59,093 nucleotides of DNA from Erysipelotrichaceae bacterium (GCA_021201655.1 JAJQEL010000033.1:1-59093), one strand, 5' to 3'. Shown: positions 6,915 to 17,350, numbered from the stretch's first letter. Made by a program: numbers and translations. The notes: a model not told the origin generated them from the sequence alone.

Positions 6915-7802
6915 ATGGCAATTAATGCAAAATTGGTAAAAGAATTACGTGATAAAACTGGTGCAGGCATGATGGATTGTAAGAAAGCTTTAGAAGCTAC
7001 TGATGGCAATATGGATGCGGCATTTGATTGGTTAAGAGAAAAAGGTATCGCAAAAGCAGCACAAAAAGCTGATCGTATTGCTGCGGAAGGTTTATCTGCT
7101 TTTGTGATTGATGGTAATACGGCTGCTTTAGTAGAAGTTAATTCTGAAACAGACTTTGTCGCAAAGAATGCAGAATTTAAAGAATTGGTTGCTACTATTG
7201 CTAAAGCTGTTGCTGCTAATAAGCCTGCTGATTTAGAAGCTGCTAATGCAATTGTAATTGATGGTAAAGATTTAGCAACAATTATTGCTGAAAAAACTGG
7301 TAAGATTGGAGAAAAGTTAAGCTTTAGAAGATTTGTTGTATTTACCAAAGAAGATGATGAAGTATTTGGTGCTTATTCACACATGGGTGGAAAGATTTCT
7401 GCCATTGCTATATTAGCTAATAGTGATGAAGAAAAAGCAAAGGATATTGCTATGCAGGTTGCTGCAATTAATCCAAAGTATATTGATAGAACAGCTATTC
7501 CTCAAGAAGTATTAGATCGTGAATTATCTGTTCTTAAAAACCAGGCTTTAGAAGAAAATGCCAAAGCTGCTAAACCTAAACCAGAAAATATTATAGAAAA
7601 AATGGTTCAAGGCCGCTTAAACAAGAATTTAAAAGAAATGTGCTTAGTTGACCAATCTTTTATTAAGGATTCTAATGTTACAGTTAAACAATATTTAGGC
7701 AAAGGTGAAGTTAAGGCTATTGCACGTTATGAAGTAGGCGAAGGTATGCAAAAAAGAGAAGAAAACTTTGCTGAAGAAGTCGCTGCTCAAATGAATGGAT
7801 AA
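6915..7802 (+). CDS. tsf: Elongation factor Ts
   Basis: 295 residues, starting after AAGGAGGAAATATAA. The N-terminal UBA-like domain has the signature LVKELRDKTGAGMMDCKKAL; the core contains TDFVAKN, the residues that insert near the EF-Tu nucleotide site. EF-Ts exchanges GDP for GTP on EF-Tu during translation elongation. Linkage rpsB-tsf-pyrH-frr is one of the most conserved bacterial clusters. Length and motifs are ordinary for the family; nothing unusual is seen. Confidence 0.98.
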   Translation: MAINAKLVKELRDKTGAGMMDCKKALEATDGNMDAAFDWLREKGIAKAAQKADRIAAEGLSAFVIDGNTAALVEVNSETDFVAKNAEFKELVATIAKAVAANKPADLEAANAIVIDGKDLATIIAEKTGKIGEKLSFRRFVVFTKEDDEVFGAYSHMGGKISAIAILANSDEEKAKDIAMQVAAINPKYIDRTAIPQEVLDRELSVLKNQALEENAKAAKPKPENIIEKMVQGRLNKNLKEMCLVDQSFIKDSNVTVKQYLGKGEVKAIARYEVGEGMQKREENFAEEVAAQMNG

Positions 7803-7812
7803 AAACAATGGG

Positions 7813-7838
7813 GAGGACACTTTTGTGCCCTCTTCTTT
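7813..7838 (+). terminator. Weak hairpin between tsf and pyrH
   Basis: GAGGACAC 7813-7820 pairs with GTGCCCTC 7825-7832 with one mismatch, followed by a short T-rich TTCTTT. Probably a leaky terminator in the operon. Confidence 0.5.
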
Positions 7839-7853
7839 GCAAGGAGAATTATA

Positions 7854-8576
7854 ATGAAGAAGTATAAAAGGGTTTTGTTGAAAATAAGTGGTGAAGCTTT
7901 AGCTGGTGAAAAAGGTTTCGGAATTGATCCAGTAACAGTTGCTGATATTGCCAGACAAATTAAAGATGCCAAATTATTAGGTGTGCAAATTGCGATTGTT
8001 TGTGGTGGCGGCAATATTTGGCGTGGTAAAACTGGCAGTGAATTAGGCATGGAAAGGGCTAATGCCGATTATATGGGAATGTTGGCTACGGTTATGAATG
8101 GTATGGCCTTACAAAATGCTTTAGAAGATATTGGTGTAGAGACAAGACTACAAACGGCTATTGAAATGAAAGAGGTGGCCGAAATTTATATTCGTCGTCG
8201 TGCCATTCGTCATTTAGAAAAAGATCGTATTGTTATTTTTGGTGCAGGACTTGGTAGCCCGTTTTTTACAACAGATACAACTGCGGCCTTACGTGCTGCA
8301 GAGATTAATGCTGATGTCATTTTAATGGCTAAAAATGGTGTTGATGGTGTTTATTCAGATGATCCTAAAATCAATCCTAATGCCAAAAAATATAATCATA
8401 TTTCATATTTAGATGTATTAAATGAGGATTTACATATTATGGATCAAACAGCAATTACTTTGTGCAAGGATAATGATATTGATTTATGTGTCTTCAATAT
8501 GCAGGAAGATGGCAATATTGCCCGTGCCTGCAACGGAGAATCCATTGAGACTACAATATCCAAAGGAGGAGAATAA
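7854..8576 (+). CDS. pyrH: UMP kinase
   Basis: 240 residues, the standard size of bacterial UMP kinase. It starts [15 protein letters not shown] with the GGGNIWRG phosphate-binding loop and ends with the [14 protein letters not shown] segment typical of the amino acid kinase fold. It phosphorylates UMP to UDP in pyrimidine nucleotide synthesis and is a hexamer regulated by GTP and UTP in relatives. It sits between tsf and frr, five bases before the frr start, so the two are almost certainly co-transcribed. Confidence 0.97.
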   Translation: MKKYKRVLLKISGEALAGEKGFGIDPVTVADIARQIKDAKLLGVQIAIVCGGGNIWRGKTGSELGMERANADYMGMLATVMNGMALQNALEDIGVETRLQTAIEMKEVAEIYIRRRAIRHLEKDRIVIFGAGLGSPFFTTDTTAALRAAEINADVILMAKNGVDGVYSDDPKINPNAKKYNHISYLDVLNEDLHIMDQTAITLCKDNDIDLCVFNMQEDGNIARACNGESIETTISKGGE

Positions 8577-8581
8577 TATAT

Positions 8582-9127
8582 ATGTTAGATTTGATATTGG
8601 AAGATACGAGGGAAAGAATGGATAAATCTATTGAAGCTCTCAAAAATGATTTATTAACTGTTAGAACAGGACGTGCAAATCCAACAATGCTTAACAGTGT
8701 ACAGGTTAATTATTGGGGTGCTATGACACCACTTAACCAAGTGGCTGGTATATCTGTTGTAGAGGGACGTCAACTAGTTGTTAAGCCTTATGATAAAAAT
8801 AGCTTAAAAGATATTGAACGTGCTATTTTTGAAGCTAATTTAGGTTTAACACCGCAAAATGATGGTACATTAATACGTATTAATGTTCCAGCTTTGACCG
8901 AAGAAACAAGAAAGAATTATGTTAAGCAAGCTAAAAAGTTTGCTGAAGAAGGTAAAGTAGCTATGCGTAATATTCGTAGAAGTGCTAATAGTGAGCTTAA
9001 TAAAGCTGGACTTACTGAAGATGAAGTAAAAATCGGTAAGGAAGATGTTCAAGACCTTACAAATGAGTATATTAAAAAGATTGATGCTCTTTTAAAAGAA
9101 AAAGAAAACGATTTAATGAGCGTTTAG
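8582..9127 (+). CDS. frr: Ribosome recycling factor
   Basis: 181 residues. Contains TVRTGRANPTML and VVKPYDKNSLKDIERAI, conserved parts of the long three-helix bundle, and the C-terminal IRRSANSELNKAG region. RRF and EF-G split terminated 70S ribosomes so that subunits can be reused. The ATG at 8582 follows AAAGGAGGAGAATAATATAT. A strong terminator closes the operon after this gene. Confidence 0.97.
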   Translation: MLDLILEDTRERMDKSIEALKNDLLTVRTGRANPTMLNSVQVNYWGAMTPLNQVAGISVVEGRQLVVKPYDKNSLKDIERAIFEANLGLTPQNDGTLIRINVPALTEETRKNYVKQAKKFAEEGKVAMRNIRRSANSELNKAGLTEDEVKIGKEDVQDLTNEYIKKIDALLKEKENDLMSV

Positions 9128-9136
9128 GAATTATTG

Positions 9137-9165
9137 GCAGTACATTTCATGTACTGCTTTTTTTT
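9137..9165 (+). terminator. Terminator of rpsB-frr operon
   Basis: Perfect eight-base stem GCAGTACA / TGTACTGC with a five-base loop, followed by eight T residues. Confidence 0.92.
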
Positions 9166-9192
9166 GAAGCTCGTCAGGCATTTATATTTTTG

Positions 9193-9221
9193 TTTTCATT
9201 GAAGTTTTATTATGCTATAAT
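9193..9221 (+). promoter_or_regulatory. Promoter before uppS
   Basis: TTTTCA 9193-9198, 17-base spacer, TATAAT 9216-9221 with an extended TGC upstream. It lies just after the frr terminator, making uppS the first gene of a new transcription unit. Confidence 0.65.
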
Positions 9222-9245
9222 ACATGTTGATTACGAGGTGAGCTT

Positions 9246-9986
9246 ATGTTTGTAAATAAAAAAACGGATGATTTAGATTTGAATAATATTCCGGCACATA
9301 TTGCTTTTATTATGGATGGCAATGGAAGATGGGCTAAAAAAAGAAAAATGCCACGTACTTATGGGCATCATGAAGGTACAAAAACTATTCGAACTTTAGC
9401 TTTAGAAGCGAATCGTTTAGGAGTAAAGGCAATGACAGTCTATGCCTTTTCTACGGAAAATTTTAAGCGTGAAGCAAGTGAGGTGGAGTATATTTTTAAA
9501 CTTCCTAAGGAATTCTTTGATTTATATTTAAAAGAATTGGTGGAAAATAATGTGCAGATAAGATATATTGGTCATCTAGAATTAGCACCGCAGGAAACAA
9601 GAAATATTATTACAGATGCTGTTGCAAGAACTTCTCAAAATACGGGGCTTATTTTAACTTTTGCATTTATATATGGTGGTCGTGATGAGATTGTTCAAAC
9701 AACAAAAAAAATTTGTGAAAAATATAAAAATGGTGAAATAGAATTAGATGATATTACGGAAGATTATTTTGAACAACAACTAATGACAGGTGATTTACCA
9801 CCAGTTGATTTAATGATTAGAAGTAGTGGTGAATATCGTTTATCAAACTTTTTACTTTGGCAGTTAACTTATGCTGAATTTGTTTTTGATGATACTTTAT
9901 GGCCTGATTTTGACGAAGCAGAGTTACATCGTTGTATTCGTATATATCAAGGCCGTGAACGTCGTTTTGGAGGCGTATTGAAATGA
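9246..9986 (+). CDS. uppS: Isoprenyl (undecaprenyl) diphosphate synthase
   Basis: 246 residues, a cis-prenyltransferase. The catalytic motif HIAFIMDGNGRWAKKR is at about residues 18-33, and the C-terminal signature RSSGEYRLSNFLLWQLTYAE is present (most relatives have RTSGE). It condenses eight isopentenyl units onto farnesyl diphosphate to make the lipid carrier for peptidoglycan and other wall polymers. It overlaps cdsA by four bases (ATGA). Together with dxr further on, the operon couples isoprenoid supply and envelope lipid synthesis. Confidence 0.97.
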   Translation: MFVNKKTDDLDLNNIPAHIAFIMDGNGRWAKKRKMPRTYGHHEGTKTIRTLALEANRLGVKAMTVYAFSTENFKREASEVEYIFKLPKEFFDLYLKELVENNVQIRYIGHLELAPQETRNIITDAVARTSQNTGLILTFAFIYGGRDEIVQTTKKICEKYKNGEIELDDITEDYFEQQLMTGDLPPVDLMIRSSGEYRLSNFLLWQLTYAEFVFDDTLWPDFDEAELHRCIRIYQGRERRFGGVLK

Positions 9987-10771
9987 AAACACGTATTATT
10001 ACAGGTATTGTTTTAGCTCTCATTATATTACCATGTGCAATCTTAGGTGGTATACCTTTTCAAATTTTAATTGCATTTTTAGCAGCAAGTGCAGTTTTTG
10101 AAATTTTATCTATTTGTAATCGTCCTAAAACACCTGCTTATTTTTATCCAATAGTAAGCATTTATGTTTTTTATTTGATCTTTTTGGAAAAAGAAATGAT
10201 CTTTTCTAGTGCTATGATTGGTTTATATCTTATTGTATTATTTACATGTAGTATTTTCGATGAAAGCTTGAATCTTAATCGTATATGTTATTATTTTACT
10301 GCTGCGACAATGATTGCAATGGGTTTTCATAATCTATATTTAATACGTATTGATTATGGCTTTGCTTATATCTTTTTATTGGCCTTAGTTACATTTGGCT
10401 GTGATAGCGGAGCTTATTTTGCTGGTATGCGATTTGGAAAACACAAATTGATTCCTAGATTATCTCCTAAAAAAACTGTTGAAGGTTCGTTGGGTGGCAT
10501 TATTTTAGGTACCCTTTTAGCCACACTATTTGCTTTGCTTATTAACTTAAATATTTCCTTAGTTGTGCTTATTATAGTTAATATTGTTTTAACGATAACA
10601 AGTCAAATTGGTGATTTAACTTTTAGTAGTATTAAAAGGACTTTTGAAGTCAAGGATTATTCAAATATTTTACCTGGTCATGGCGGTATATTAGATCGTT
10701 TTGATTCATTGCTTTTTAATTCTCTAGTATTTGGTTTATTACTATATTTTATAAATTGGATGGTGATATAA
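9983..10771 (+). CDS. cdsA: Phosphatidate cytidylyltransferase
   Basis: 262 residues with about eight membrane helices. The family signature lies near the C-terminus: SIKRTFEVKDYSNILPGHGG followed by ILDRFDS. It also has SPKKTVEGSLGG. The enzyme makes CDP-diacylglycerol from phosphatidic acid and CTP at the inner face of the membrane, the branch point to phosphatidylglycerol and cardiolipin. The ATG overlaps the uppS stop, and dxr begins one base after its stop codon, so the genes are tightly packed in one operon. Confidence 0.96.
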   Translation: MKTRIITGIVLALIILPCAILGGIPFQILIAFLAASAVFEILSICNRPKTPAYFYPIVSIYVFYLIFLEKEMIFSSAMIGLYLIVLFTCSIFDESLNLNRICYYFTAATMIAMGFHNLYLIRIDYGFAYIFLLALVTFGCDSGAYFAGMRFGKHKLIPRLSPKKTVEGSLGGIILGTLLATLFALLINLNISLVVLIIVNIVLTITSQIGDLTFSSIKRTFEVKDYSNILPGHGGILDRFDSLLFNSLVFGLLLYFINWMVI

Positions 10772-10772
10772 T

Positions 10773-11924
10773 ATGAAAAAGATTACTGTATTAGGAGTTA
10801 CTGGTTCAATTGGACAGCAAACTGTTGATGTTATAAGGCATAATAATGACGAATTTGAAATTGTCGCTATGTCAGCTGGTCAAAATATTGATTCTTTAGA
10901 AAAAATTATGCGTTATATTCATGCTAAATATATATGTGTTTCTAAGCAGGAAGATCAACAATATTTACAAAGAAAATATAAGGATCGTATCTTTTATTAT
11001 GGTCAGGAAGGTCTTATTAAGATTGCAACATTGCCTGATGTTGATATTGTTTTAAATGGTATCGTTGGCTTTGCTGGTTTATTACCCACTATTGAAGCCA
11101 TCAAGAAACATAAAGATATTGCTTTAGCAAATAAAGAAACTTTAGTTGTTGCTGGACATTTGATTATACCTTTAGTAAAAGAAAATAATGTTAAGCTGTT
11201 ACCAGTAGATAGTGAACATTCTGCTATTTTTCAATCATTAAATGGGGAGAATCATGGTGATATAGAAAAAATAATCTTAACTTGCAGTGGTGGAAGTTTT
11301 AGAGATAAATCAAGATTTGAATTGCGTAATGTAACAGTTGACCAGGCATTAAAACATCCAAATTGGTCAATGGGAGCAAAAATTACTATTGATAGTGCTA
11401 CTTTGTTTAATAAGGGATTAGAAGTTATGGAAGCCCATTGGTTATTTGATGTTGATTATGATGATATTGAAGTTTTAATACATCCCGAAAGTATTATTCA
11501 TTCCATGGTAGAATTTCAGGATACGGCAATTATTGCTCAACTTGGCACACCTGATATGCGTTTACCTATTCAATATGCTTTATCTTATCCAAATCGTATA
11601 CCATTACATGGTGGTAAACGTCTTAATTTGGCTGATATTGGTTCACTTCATTTTAGCAAGCCTGATTTAAAAAGATTTCATGCTTTAGCTTTATCTTATG
11701 AAGCTGGTCGCAAGGGAGGTTCTATGCCATGTGTTTTAAATGGTGCTAATGAAGAAGCAAACTTATTATTTAGAAATAGAAAAATTGCTTTTTTAGATAT
11801 TGAAAAACTTGTCGAAGAAGCTATGTATGCACATGAATGGATAAGTCATCCATCATTGGAACAATTATTAGAAGCTGATCGATGGGCTAGAGAATTTGTT
11901 TTGAAGAAAGTAGGAGCTGATTAA
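10773..11924 (+). CDS. dxr: 1-deoxy-D-xylulose 5-phosphate reductoisomerase
   Basis: 383 residues. The NADPH-binding N-terminus reads ITVLGVTGSIGQQTVDVI; metal and substrate motifs include LLPVDSEHSAIFQ, TCSGGSFRD and WSMGAKITIDSATLFNKGLE. It converts DXP to 2-C-methylerythritol 4-phosphate, the committed step of the non-mevalonate isoprenoid pathway. Its presence means this organism makes isopentenyl diphosphate by the MEP route. It sits between cdsA and rseP, which starts immediately after the dxr stop codon. Confidence 0.97.
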   Translation: MKKITVLGVTGSIGQQTVDVIRHNNDEFEIVAMSAGQNIDSLEKIMRYIHAKYICVSKQEDQQYLQRKYKDRIFYYGQEGLIKIATLPDVDIVLNGIVGFAGLLPTIEAIKKHKDIALANKETLVVAGHLIIPLVKENNVKLLPVDSEHSAIFQSLNGENHGDIEKIILTCSGGSFRDKSRFELRNVTVDQALKHPNWSMGAKITIDSATLFNKGLEVMEAHWLFDVDYDDIEVLIHPESIIHSMVEFQDTAIIAQLGTPDMRLPIQYALSYPNRIPLHGGKRLNLADIGSLHFSKPDLKRFHALALSYEAGRKGGSMPCVLNGANEEANLLFRNRKIAFLDIEKLVEEAMYAHEWISHPSLEQLLEADRWAREFVLKKVGAD

Positions 11925-13010
11925 ATGCAGACAATTATAAGCATTATCGTTTTTATATTAATTTTGGGTTCAATTATTATTATTCATGAATTTGGACATT
12001 TTATGGCAGCTAAATACTTTAATGTTTATTGTAGTCAGTTTTCTATTGGATTTGGTCCAAAAATATGGTCTAACCAAGGAAAAGAAACTGAATATGAAAT
12101 ACGTTGTATCCCTTTTGGCGGATTTGTTGCTATGGCAGGGGAAGATGATCAGGTAGATAATGAAGATTTAAAAGATATCCCCGTAGAACGTACGCTAAAA
12201 GGAATTAAGACTTATCAAAAAATTATTATTTTTGCTGCTGGTGTGTTTATGAATTTTGTTCTTGCTATCGTAGTTACACTAGGTGTGAATCTTTTTGCTG
12301 GACAATTAGCAGTAGATCAATGTGTTGTAGGTGGGATTCCTGATGATTCACCAGCTATAGATTCAGGCTTAGAAGTAGGTGATATTATTTCTCAAGTTGA
12401 TGTTTGGGAAACTGGTGAAAGTATTCTTATTTACAGCTATAGTGATTTATCATTATCTCCTGAAAATTTAAATTTATCCTCTGATACCATAAATGTCACA
12501 ATTACTGTCCTTAGAGATGATGAAGAAGTCAATTTAGATATGCAAATGTATTATAATGAATCAGATGGAACATATAAAGTAGGTTTTACCCAGGCAACCC
12601 GTGCCATGAGTATTAGTGAAGCTTTCACTTATACATTTACTTCGCTTGCTTCAATGAGCGTGGTTATTATCCAGGCTTTGGGACAGTTAGTAGTGAATTT
12701 TACAGGTACAGTTTCACAATTATCTGGTCCTGCGGGTATTTACCAAATTACATCAGAAGTCACTTCTACAGGCCAAATTGAATATATTTTTAGCTTGTTA
12801 GCTATGCTTTCTGTAAATGTTGGTATTTTTAATTTGATGCCAATTCCTGGCTTGGATGGATGTCAAATTCTTTATGCTGTAGTAGAAAAGATTATTGGTA
12901 GAGAATTACCACAAAATCTTAAAGTTGCTTTACAGCTGGTTGGTTTAGGGCTGGTTTTATTATTGATGGTGATTGTCACTTATCAGGATATAGTCCGTAT
13001 GCTTACGTAA
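11925..13010 (+). CDS. rseP: RIP metalloprotease RseP/RasP
   Basis: 361 residues. The zinc site HEFGH is at residues 21-25 in the first membrane helix. A single PDZ-like segment lies in the middle (VGGIPDDSPAIDSGLEVGDI) and the third ligand is in NLMPIPGLDG near the C-terminus, where most relatives have PALDGG. Site-2 proteases of this family cut membrane-bound anti-sigma factors and leftover signal peptides. The operon position after dxr and before polC is conserved in Bacillota. The HEFGH enzyme here is distinct from the sporulation-type M50 protease at 5087. Confidence 0.95.
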   Translation: MQTIISIIVFILILGSIIIIHEFGHFMAAKYFNVYCSQFSIGFGPKIWSNQGKETEYEIRCIPFGGFVAMAGEDDQVDNEDLKDIPVERTLKGIKTYQKIIIFAAGVFMNFVLAIVVTLGVNLFAGQLAVDQCVVGGIPDDSPAIDSGLEVGDIISQVDVWETGESILIYSYSDLSLSPENLNLSSDTINVTITVLRDDEEVNLDMQMYYNESDGTYKVGFTQATRAMSISEAFTYTFTSLASMSVVIIQALGQLVVNFTGTVSQLSGPAGIYQITSEVTSTGQIEYIFSLLAMLSVNVGIFNLMPIPGLDGCQILYAVVEKIIGRELPQNLKVALQLVGLGLVLLLMVIVTYQDIVRMLT

Positions 13011-13023
13011 TGAGAGGTGACGT

Positions 13024-16000
13024 ATGAATAAAATAAGTATTTTATTAAAACAATTAGAAATTGAAAATAAAGTTGATAAACTAAAAGCTGTGCATTTAGA
13101 TAAGGTTGAGGTTTATAGTGATAATTCATATGAATTTTATTTTAGTGGTTCTTGTTTAATTCCTTTTAATGAAATGAAGATTTTATATGATGCTAAAGAT
13201 TGTTTCCCTTATTCATGTGAATTTATTTTTCAATGGTTTGATCATGATTATCATGACATTATTGATTATGCTTTATTTATTTTTGATAGTTTAAAAAGCC
13301 GTTATCCACAACTTCAAAATATTACTTCAGAATTATTGAGTTTTCAAGATAATACTTTAAAAATTGAAGTTGTCAATGATATTCAATTAAAATCCATGGA
13401 AAGTTTATGTACGCTTTTTCCTCGTTATTTTAAAAAATTTGGAATTGATATTAATTTTGCTGTATTTATTAATCAGGAAAATGAAGTTTATCAATCTATT
13501 CAAGAGGAAATGAATCAAATTGATAATATTGAAATTGATGCTCGTACTTTGCCAGATAGTTTTAAACAAGTTCCAAAAAAGAAAACTAAAAGTTATAAGA
13601 AAGATTATTTAAATGTTATCATTGATGATATCGATAATACTGTGCAGGATGTTATGATACAAGGTTATGTCTTTAAGGAAGAGTCGATTAAAACTAAGGC
13701 AGGTACAACAATTCAATCTTTATATGTAACGGATTATACGAATAGTATCATTGTTAAAAGATTTGAAGATAAGAACAGAAATACGATTGAAGAGATCAAC
13801 AAATTAAAAAAGGGTGGTAAATGGATTAGAGTACGTGGCCGAGTTGAATATGATTCATTTGTTAAGGATTTGGCTATTCGTTCTTCTGATATTGAAATTA
13901 TTCCTTCGCCAAAGATTAGGGATGATGATGCACCTGTTAAACGTGTTGAACTTCATGTCCATTCTAAGATGTCGGCAATGGATGGCATCGGCAGTATTTC
14001 TGATTATGTTTCTAGAGCTGCTTATTGGGGACATAAAGCGATAGCAGTTACTGATCATGGTAATGTTCAATCATTTCCAGAAGCTCAAAGCGCTGCTATT
14101 AAAAACAATATTAAAATGATATATGGTGTGGAAATGTATATGATTGATCCTGATTTTACAGTTGTATACAATGAAGCTGATATAAATTTAAAAGATATGA
14201 CATTTGTTTCTTTTGACTTAGAGACAACAGGCTTATCAGTTATAGATGATGATATAACAGAATTTGGTGCTGTCAAAATGAAAAATGGGCAGGTTATTGA
14301 TCGTATTCAAAGTTTAATTAAACCTAACAAGAAGATTTCTGAAAAAATAACTCAATTGACACATATAACCAATGAAGATGTTGAAAATGCTCCTACTATT
14401 TTAGAGTTTTTACCAAAAATACTAGAATTCTTTGGCGATGATGTTATAGTGGCCCATAATGCAACTTTTGATGTTGGTTTTTTAAATGAAATATTGCTTA
14501 GAAATGGCTTTGAAAAACTAACTAATCCAGCCGTAGATTCTTTGGCATTAGCCTGGAAGTTGTTACCTGAATTAAAGGGATATCGTTTAGGTAATGTTTG
14601 TCGTCATTATCATATTATGTATGATGGCGATGCTGCCCATCGTGCCGATTATGATGCAGAAGTTTTAGCTGCTGCCTTTCATTTGATGTTACATGACATG
14701 ATGCAGCAAGCTTACTATAATCTTAAAGATATGAATGCCATGACATGCATTGATGCCTATAAAACTGTAAGACCTAAACATATGTGTGTTTTAGCCAAAA
14801 ATAAGAAAGGTTTAAAAAATTTATTTAAACTTGTTTCAGAAGCCAATACGACTTATTTTGAAAAAACATCACGTATTCCGCGCGCTCGCTTAGAATACTA
14901 TCATGATGGTTTATTATTTGGAAGTGGCTGTTATAATTCTGAAATTTATGATTTAGCTATGACAAGAGGTATTGATGAATTAAAAAAGGCGATGGAATTT
15001 TATGATTATATTGAAATATTACCTTTGGATATTTGTGAATATTTTATAGAAAGAGGTAATATTGATACCAAAGATGATCTTGTTAGAATTTTAAGACGTA
15101 TTGTTGATTGTGCTAAATCGATGAATAAATTGATTGTGGCTACTGGTGATGTTCATTATTTAGATCGTGAGGACAAAATATATCGTGATGTATTTACATG
15201 TAATCCTAAAATTGGTTTAGGAGGAGCGTTGCATCCTTTAACAGATCGTCATAATCCGGCTGCCTGGACTCCTGATGAATATTTTAGAAACACTCAGGAA
15301 ATGATGGATAGCTTACCTTATTTAAGTGAAGCAGAGAAACAGGAATATGTGATCGAAAATTCTAATAAGATTGCTGATATGATTGATGGTGATTTCCATG
15401 TTGTACATGATAAATTATATACTCCACATATTGATAATGCAGATGAAAACTTACGTCAGTTATGTTTTGATAATGCTCATAAGCAATATGGGGAAGTATT
15501 ACCTGATATAGTAGAAAATCGTTTAACAAAAGAACTTGATAATATTATCAAGCATGGTTTTGGTGTTATTTATTACATTGCTCATAAACTTGTTAAAAAG
15601 TCTAATGAGGCAGGTTATCTAGTGGGAAGTAGGGGCTCAGTGGGTTCTTCTTTTGTTGCCACTATGGCAAATATTTCAGAAGTTAATCCATTACCTCCTC
15701 ATTATTATTGTCCACATTGTCAATATAGTGAATTTTTACCAGAGGGGACTATTGCTAATGGCTATGATTTACCACAAAAAACCTGTCCTGTTTGTGGTCA
15801 TTCCCTTAAAGGCGATGGACATAATATACCATTTGAAACATTTCTGGGATTTAATGCTGATAAAGTACCTGATATTGATTTAAACTTTTCTGGCGATTAT
15901 CAGCCAACAGCTCATGCTTATACTAAAGAAATATTTGGTGAAAGTCATGTTTTTCGTGCAGGAACGATTTCTACTGTTGCGGAAAAGACGGCTTATGGCT

Positions 16001-17334
16001 ATGCTAAAGGCTATGCTGAACTTATGGGTAAAGAAGATAGCATGCGTTCAGCTGAATTAGAAAGAATTGCTAAAGGCTGTACAGGTGTTAAACGTACGAC
16101 TGGTCAACATCCTGGTGGCATTATTGTTATACCGGAAAATATGGATGTTTTTGATTTTACTCCTTATCAATATCCTGCAGATGATTTATCAGCTGAATGG
16201 AAAACAACGCATTTTGATTTCCACGCTATTCATGATAATGTCTTAAAGTTTGATATTCTTGGTCATGTTGACCCTACAGTTATTAGAATGCTTCAGGATT
16301 TAACTGGTGTTAATCCAAAAGATATTCCAACTAATGATCCTTATGTCATGAGTCTTTTTAATTCAACAGCAGCCATGGGCATAGATTTAAGTTTTATGGA
16401 TTGTCGTACTGGGGCTTTAGGTTTACCGGAATTTGGCACTAAATTTGTTCGCGGCATGCTTGAACAAACACATCCTTCGTCATTTAGTGATTTAGTTATC
16501 ATTTCAGGTTTATCCCATGGGACTGATGTTTATTTGGGTAATGCTGAAACCTTAATTAGTTCAGGTACATGTACGCTTAAAGAAGTTATCGGTTGTCGTG
16601 ATGATATTATGGTTTATTTGATTGAAAAAGGATTACCTAACAAAGATGCTTTTGATATTATGGAATGTGTTCGTAAGGGTCGTTCTCCTACTGTTTTCCC
16701 AGAAAAACATTATGAAGAATTAATGCGTCAATATGATGTTCCTACATGGTATATTGAATCTTGTAAGAAGATAAAATATATGTTCCCTAAAGCTCATGCA
16801 GCAGCATATGTTTTAAGTGCTATTCGTGTGGCCTGGTGGAAACTTTATTATCCTCGTGAATATTATGCTGTCTATTTTACGACGCGCTGTGACGCCTATG
16901 ATATTGAGACAATGATACAAGGAAAAGAAGCTGTTTTAACTAAATATAAAAAAATTCTTAATGACAAGAAAAACGGTATAAAAGCATCAAATAAAGATGA
17001 AGCACTCATTTCTGTATATGAAATATGTTTAGAAATGTTTGAAAGAGGTTTTCATTTTACGAATATATCTTTAGAATATTCTGATTCACAAAATTTTACT
17101 GTGGATCCTAAAGATACAAGTGCTATTATTCCACCTTTTACTTCAATAGATGGGTTAGGAGCTTCGGTAGGAGATAGTGTTATTGAAGCTAGAAATGAAA
17201 ATAAGTTTTTATCTGTTGAAGATGTTACAAAACGTACGCGTTTAACAAATACGCAATTGGATTTTTTATCAAAATTAGGTGTTTTTGATCATTTATCACA
17301 GAAAAATCAATTATCTTTATTTGACTTATTATAA
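13024..17334 (+). CDS. polC: DNA polymerase III alpha subunit, PolC type
   Basis: 1436 residues, essentially the same length as B. subtilis PolC. Order: N-terminal domains, an OB-fold (about residues 200-290), the first half of the PHP domain (VELHVHSKMSAMDG near residue 307), a DEDD 3'-5' exonuclease inserted in it (FVSFDLETTG near 393), the rest of PHP, and the polymerase core (GSRGSVGSSFVATM, PDIDLNFSGDYQ, TTGQHPGGI). The C-terminus NQLSLFDLL is a beta-clamp binding motif. PolC is the main leading-strand replicase of low-GC Gram-positives. It ends the uppS operon; a new promoter starts 17 bases after its stop codon. Confidence 0.98.
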   Translation: MNKISILLKQLEIENKVDKLKAVHLDKVEVYSDNSYEFYFSGSCLIPFNEMKILYDAKDCFPYSCEFIFQWFDHDYHDIIDYALFIFDSLKSRYPQLQNITSELLSFQDNTLKIEVVNDIQLKSMESLCTLFPRYFKKFGIDINFAVFINQENEVYQSIQEEMNQIDNIEIDARTLPDSFKQVPKKKTKSYKKDYLNVIIDDIDNTVQDVMIQGYVFKEESIKTKAGTTIQSLYVTDYTNSIIVKRFEDKNRNTIEEINKLKKGGKWIRVRGRVEYDSFVKDLAIRSSDIEIIPSPKIRDDDAPVKRVELHVHSKMSAMDGIGSISDYVSRAAYWGHKAIAVTDHGNVQSFPEAQSAAIKNNIKMIYGVEMYMIDPDFTVVYNEADINLKDMTFVSFDLETTGLSVIDDDITEFGAVKMKNGQVIDRIQSLIKPNKKISEKITQLTHITNEDVENAPTILEFLPKILEFFGDDVIVAHNATFDVGFLNEILLRNGFEKLTNPAVDSLALAWKLLPELKGYRLGNVCRHYHIMYDGDAAHRADYDAEVLAAAFHLMLHDMMQQAYYNLKDMNAMTCIDAYKTVRPKHMCVLAKNKKGLKNLFKLVSEANTTYFEKTSRIPRARLEYYHDGLLFGSGCYNSEIYDLAMTRGIDELKKAMEFYDYIEILPLDICEYFIERGNIDTKDDLVRILRRIVDCAKSMNKLIVATGDVHYLDREDKIYRDVFTCNPKIGLGGALHPLTDRHNPAAWTPDEYFRNTQEMMDSLPYLSEAEKQEYVIENSNKIADMIDGDFHVVHDKLYTPHIDNADENLRQLCFDNAHKQYGEVLPDIVENRLTKELDNIIKHGFGVIYYIAHKLVKKSNEAGYLVGSRGSVGSSFVATMANISEVNPLPPHYYCPHCQYSEFLPEGTIANGYDLPQKTCPVCGHSLKGDGHNIPFETFLGFNADKVPDIDLNFSGDYQPTAHAYTKEIFGESHVFRAGTISTVAEKTAYGYAKGYAELMGKEDSMRSAELERIAKGCTGVKRTTGQHPGGIIVIPENMDVFDFTPYQYPADDLSAEWKTTHFDFHAIHDNVLKFDILGHVDPTVIRMLQDLTGVNPKDIPTNDPYVMSLFNSTAAMGIDLSFMDCRTGALGLPEFGTKFVRGMLEQTHPSSFSDLVIISGLSHGTDVYLGNAETLISSGTCTLKEVIGCRDDIMVYLIEKGLPNKDAFDIMECVRKGRSPTVFPEKHYEELMRQYDVPTWYIESCKKIKYMFPKAHAAAYVLSAIRVAWWKLYYPREYYAVYFTTRCDAYDIETMIQGKEAVLTKYKKILNDKKNGIKASNKDEALISVYEICLEMFERGFHFTNISLEYSDSQNFTVDPKDTSAIIPPFTSIDGLGASVGDSVIEARNENKFLSVEDVTKRTRLTNTQLDFLSKLGVFDHLSQKNQLSLFDLL

Positions 17335-17350
17335 AAATATTGATGAATAC

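Noticed and set aside
6375-7348. Minus-strand reading frames inside rpsB and tsf
   Set aside because: They have no ribosome sites and lie fully opposite highly conserved ribosomal genes.
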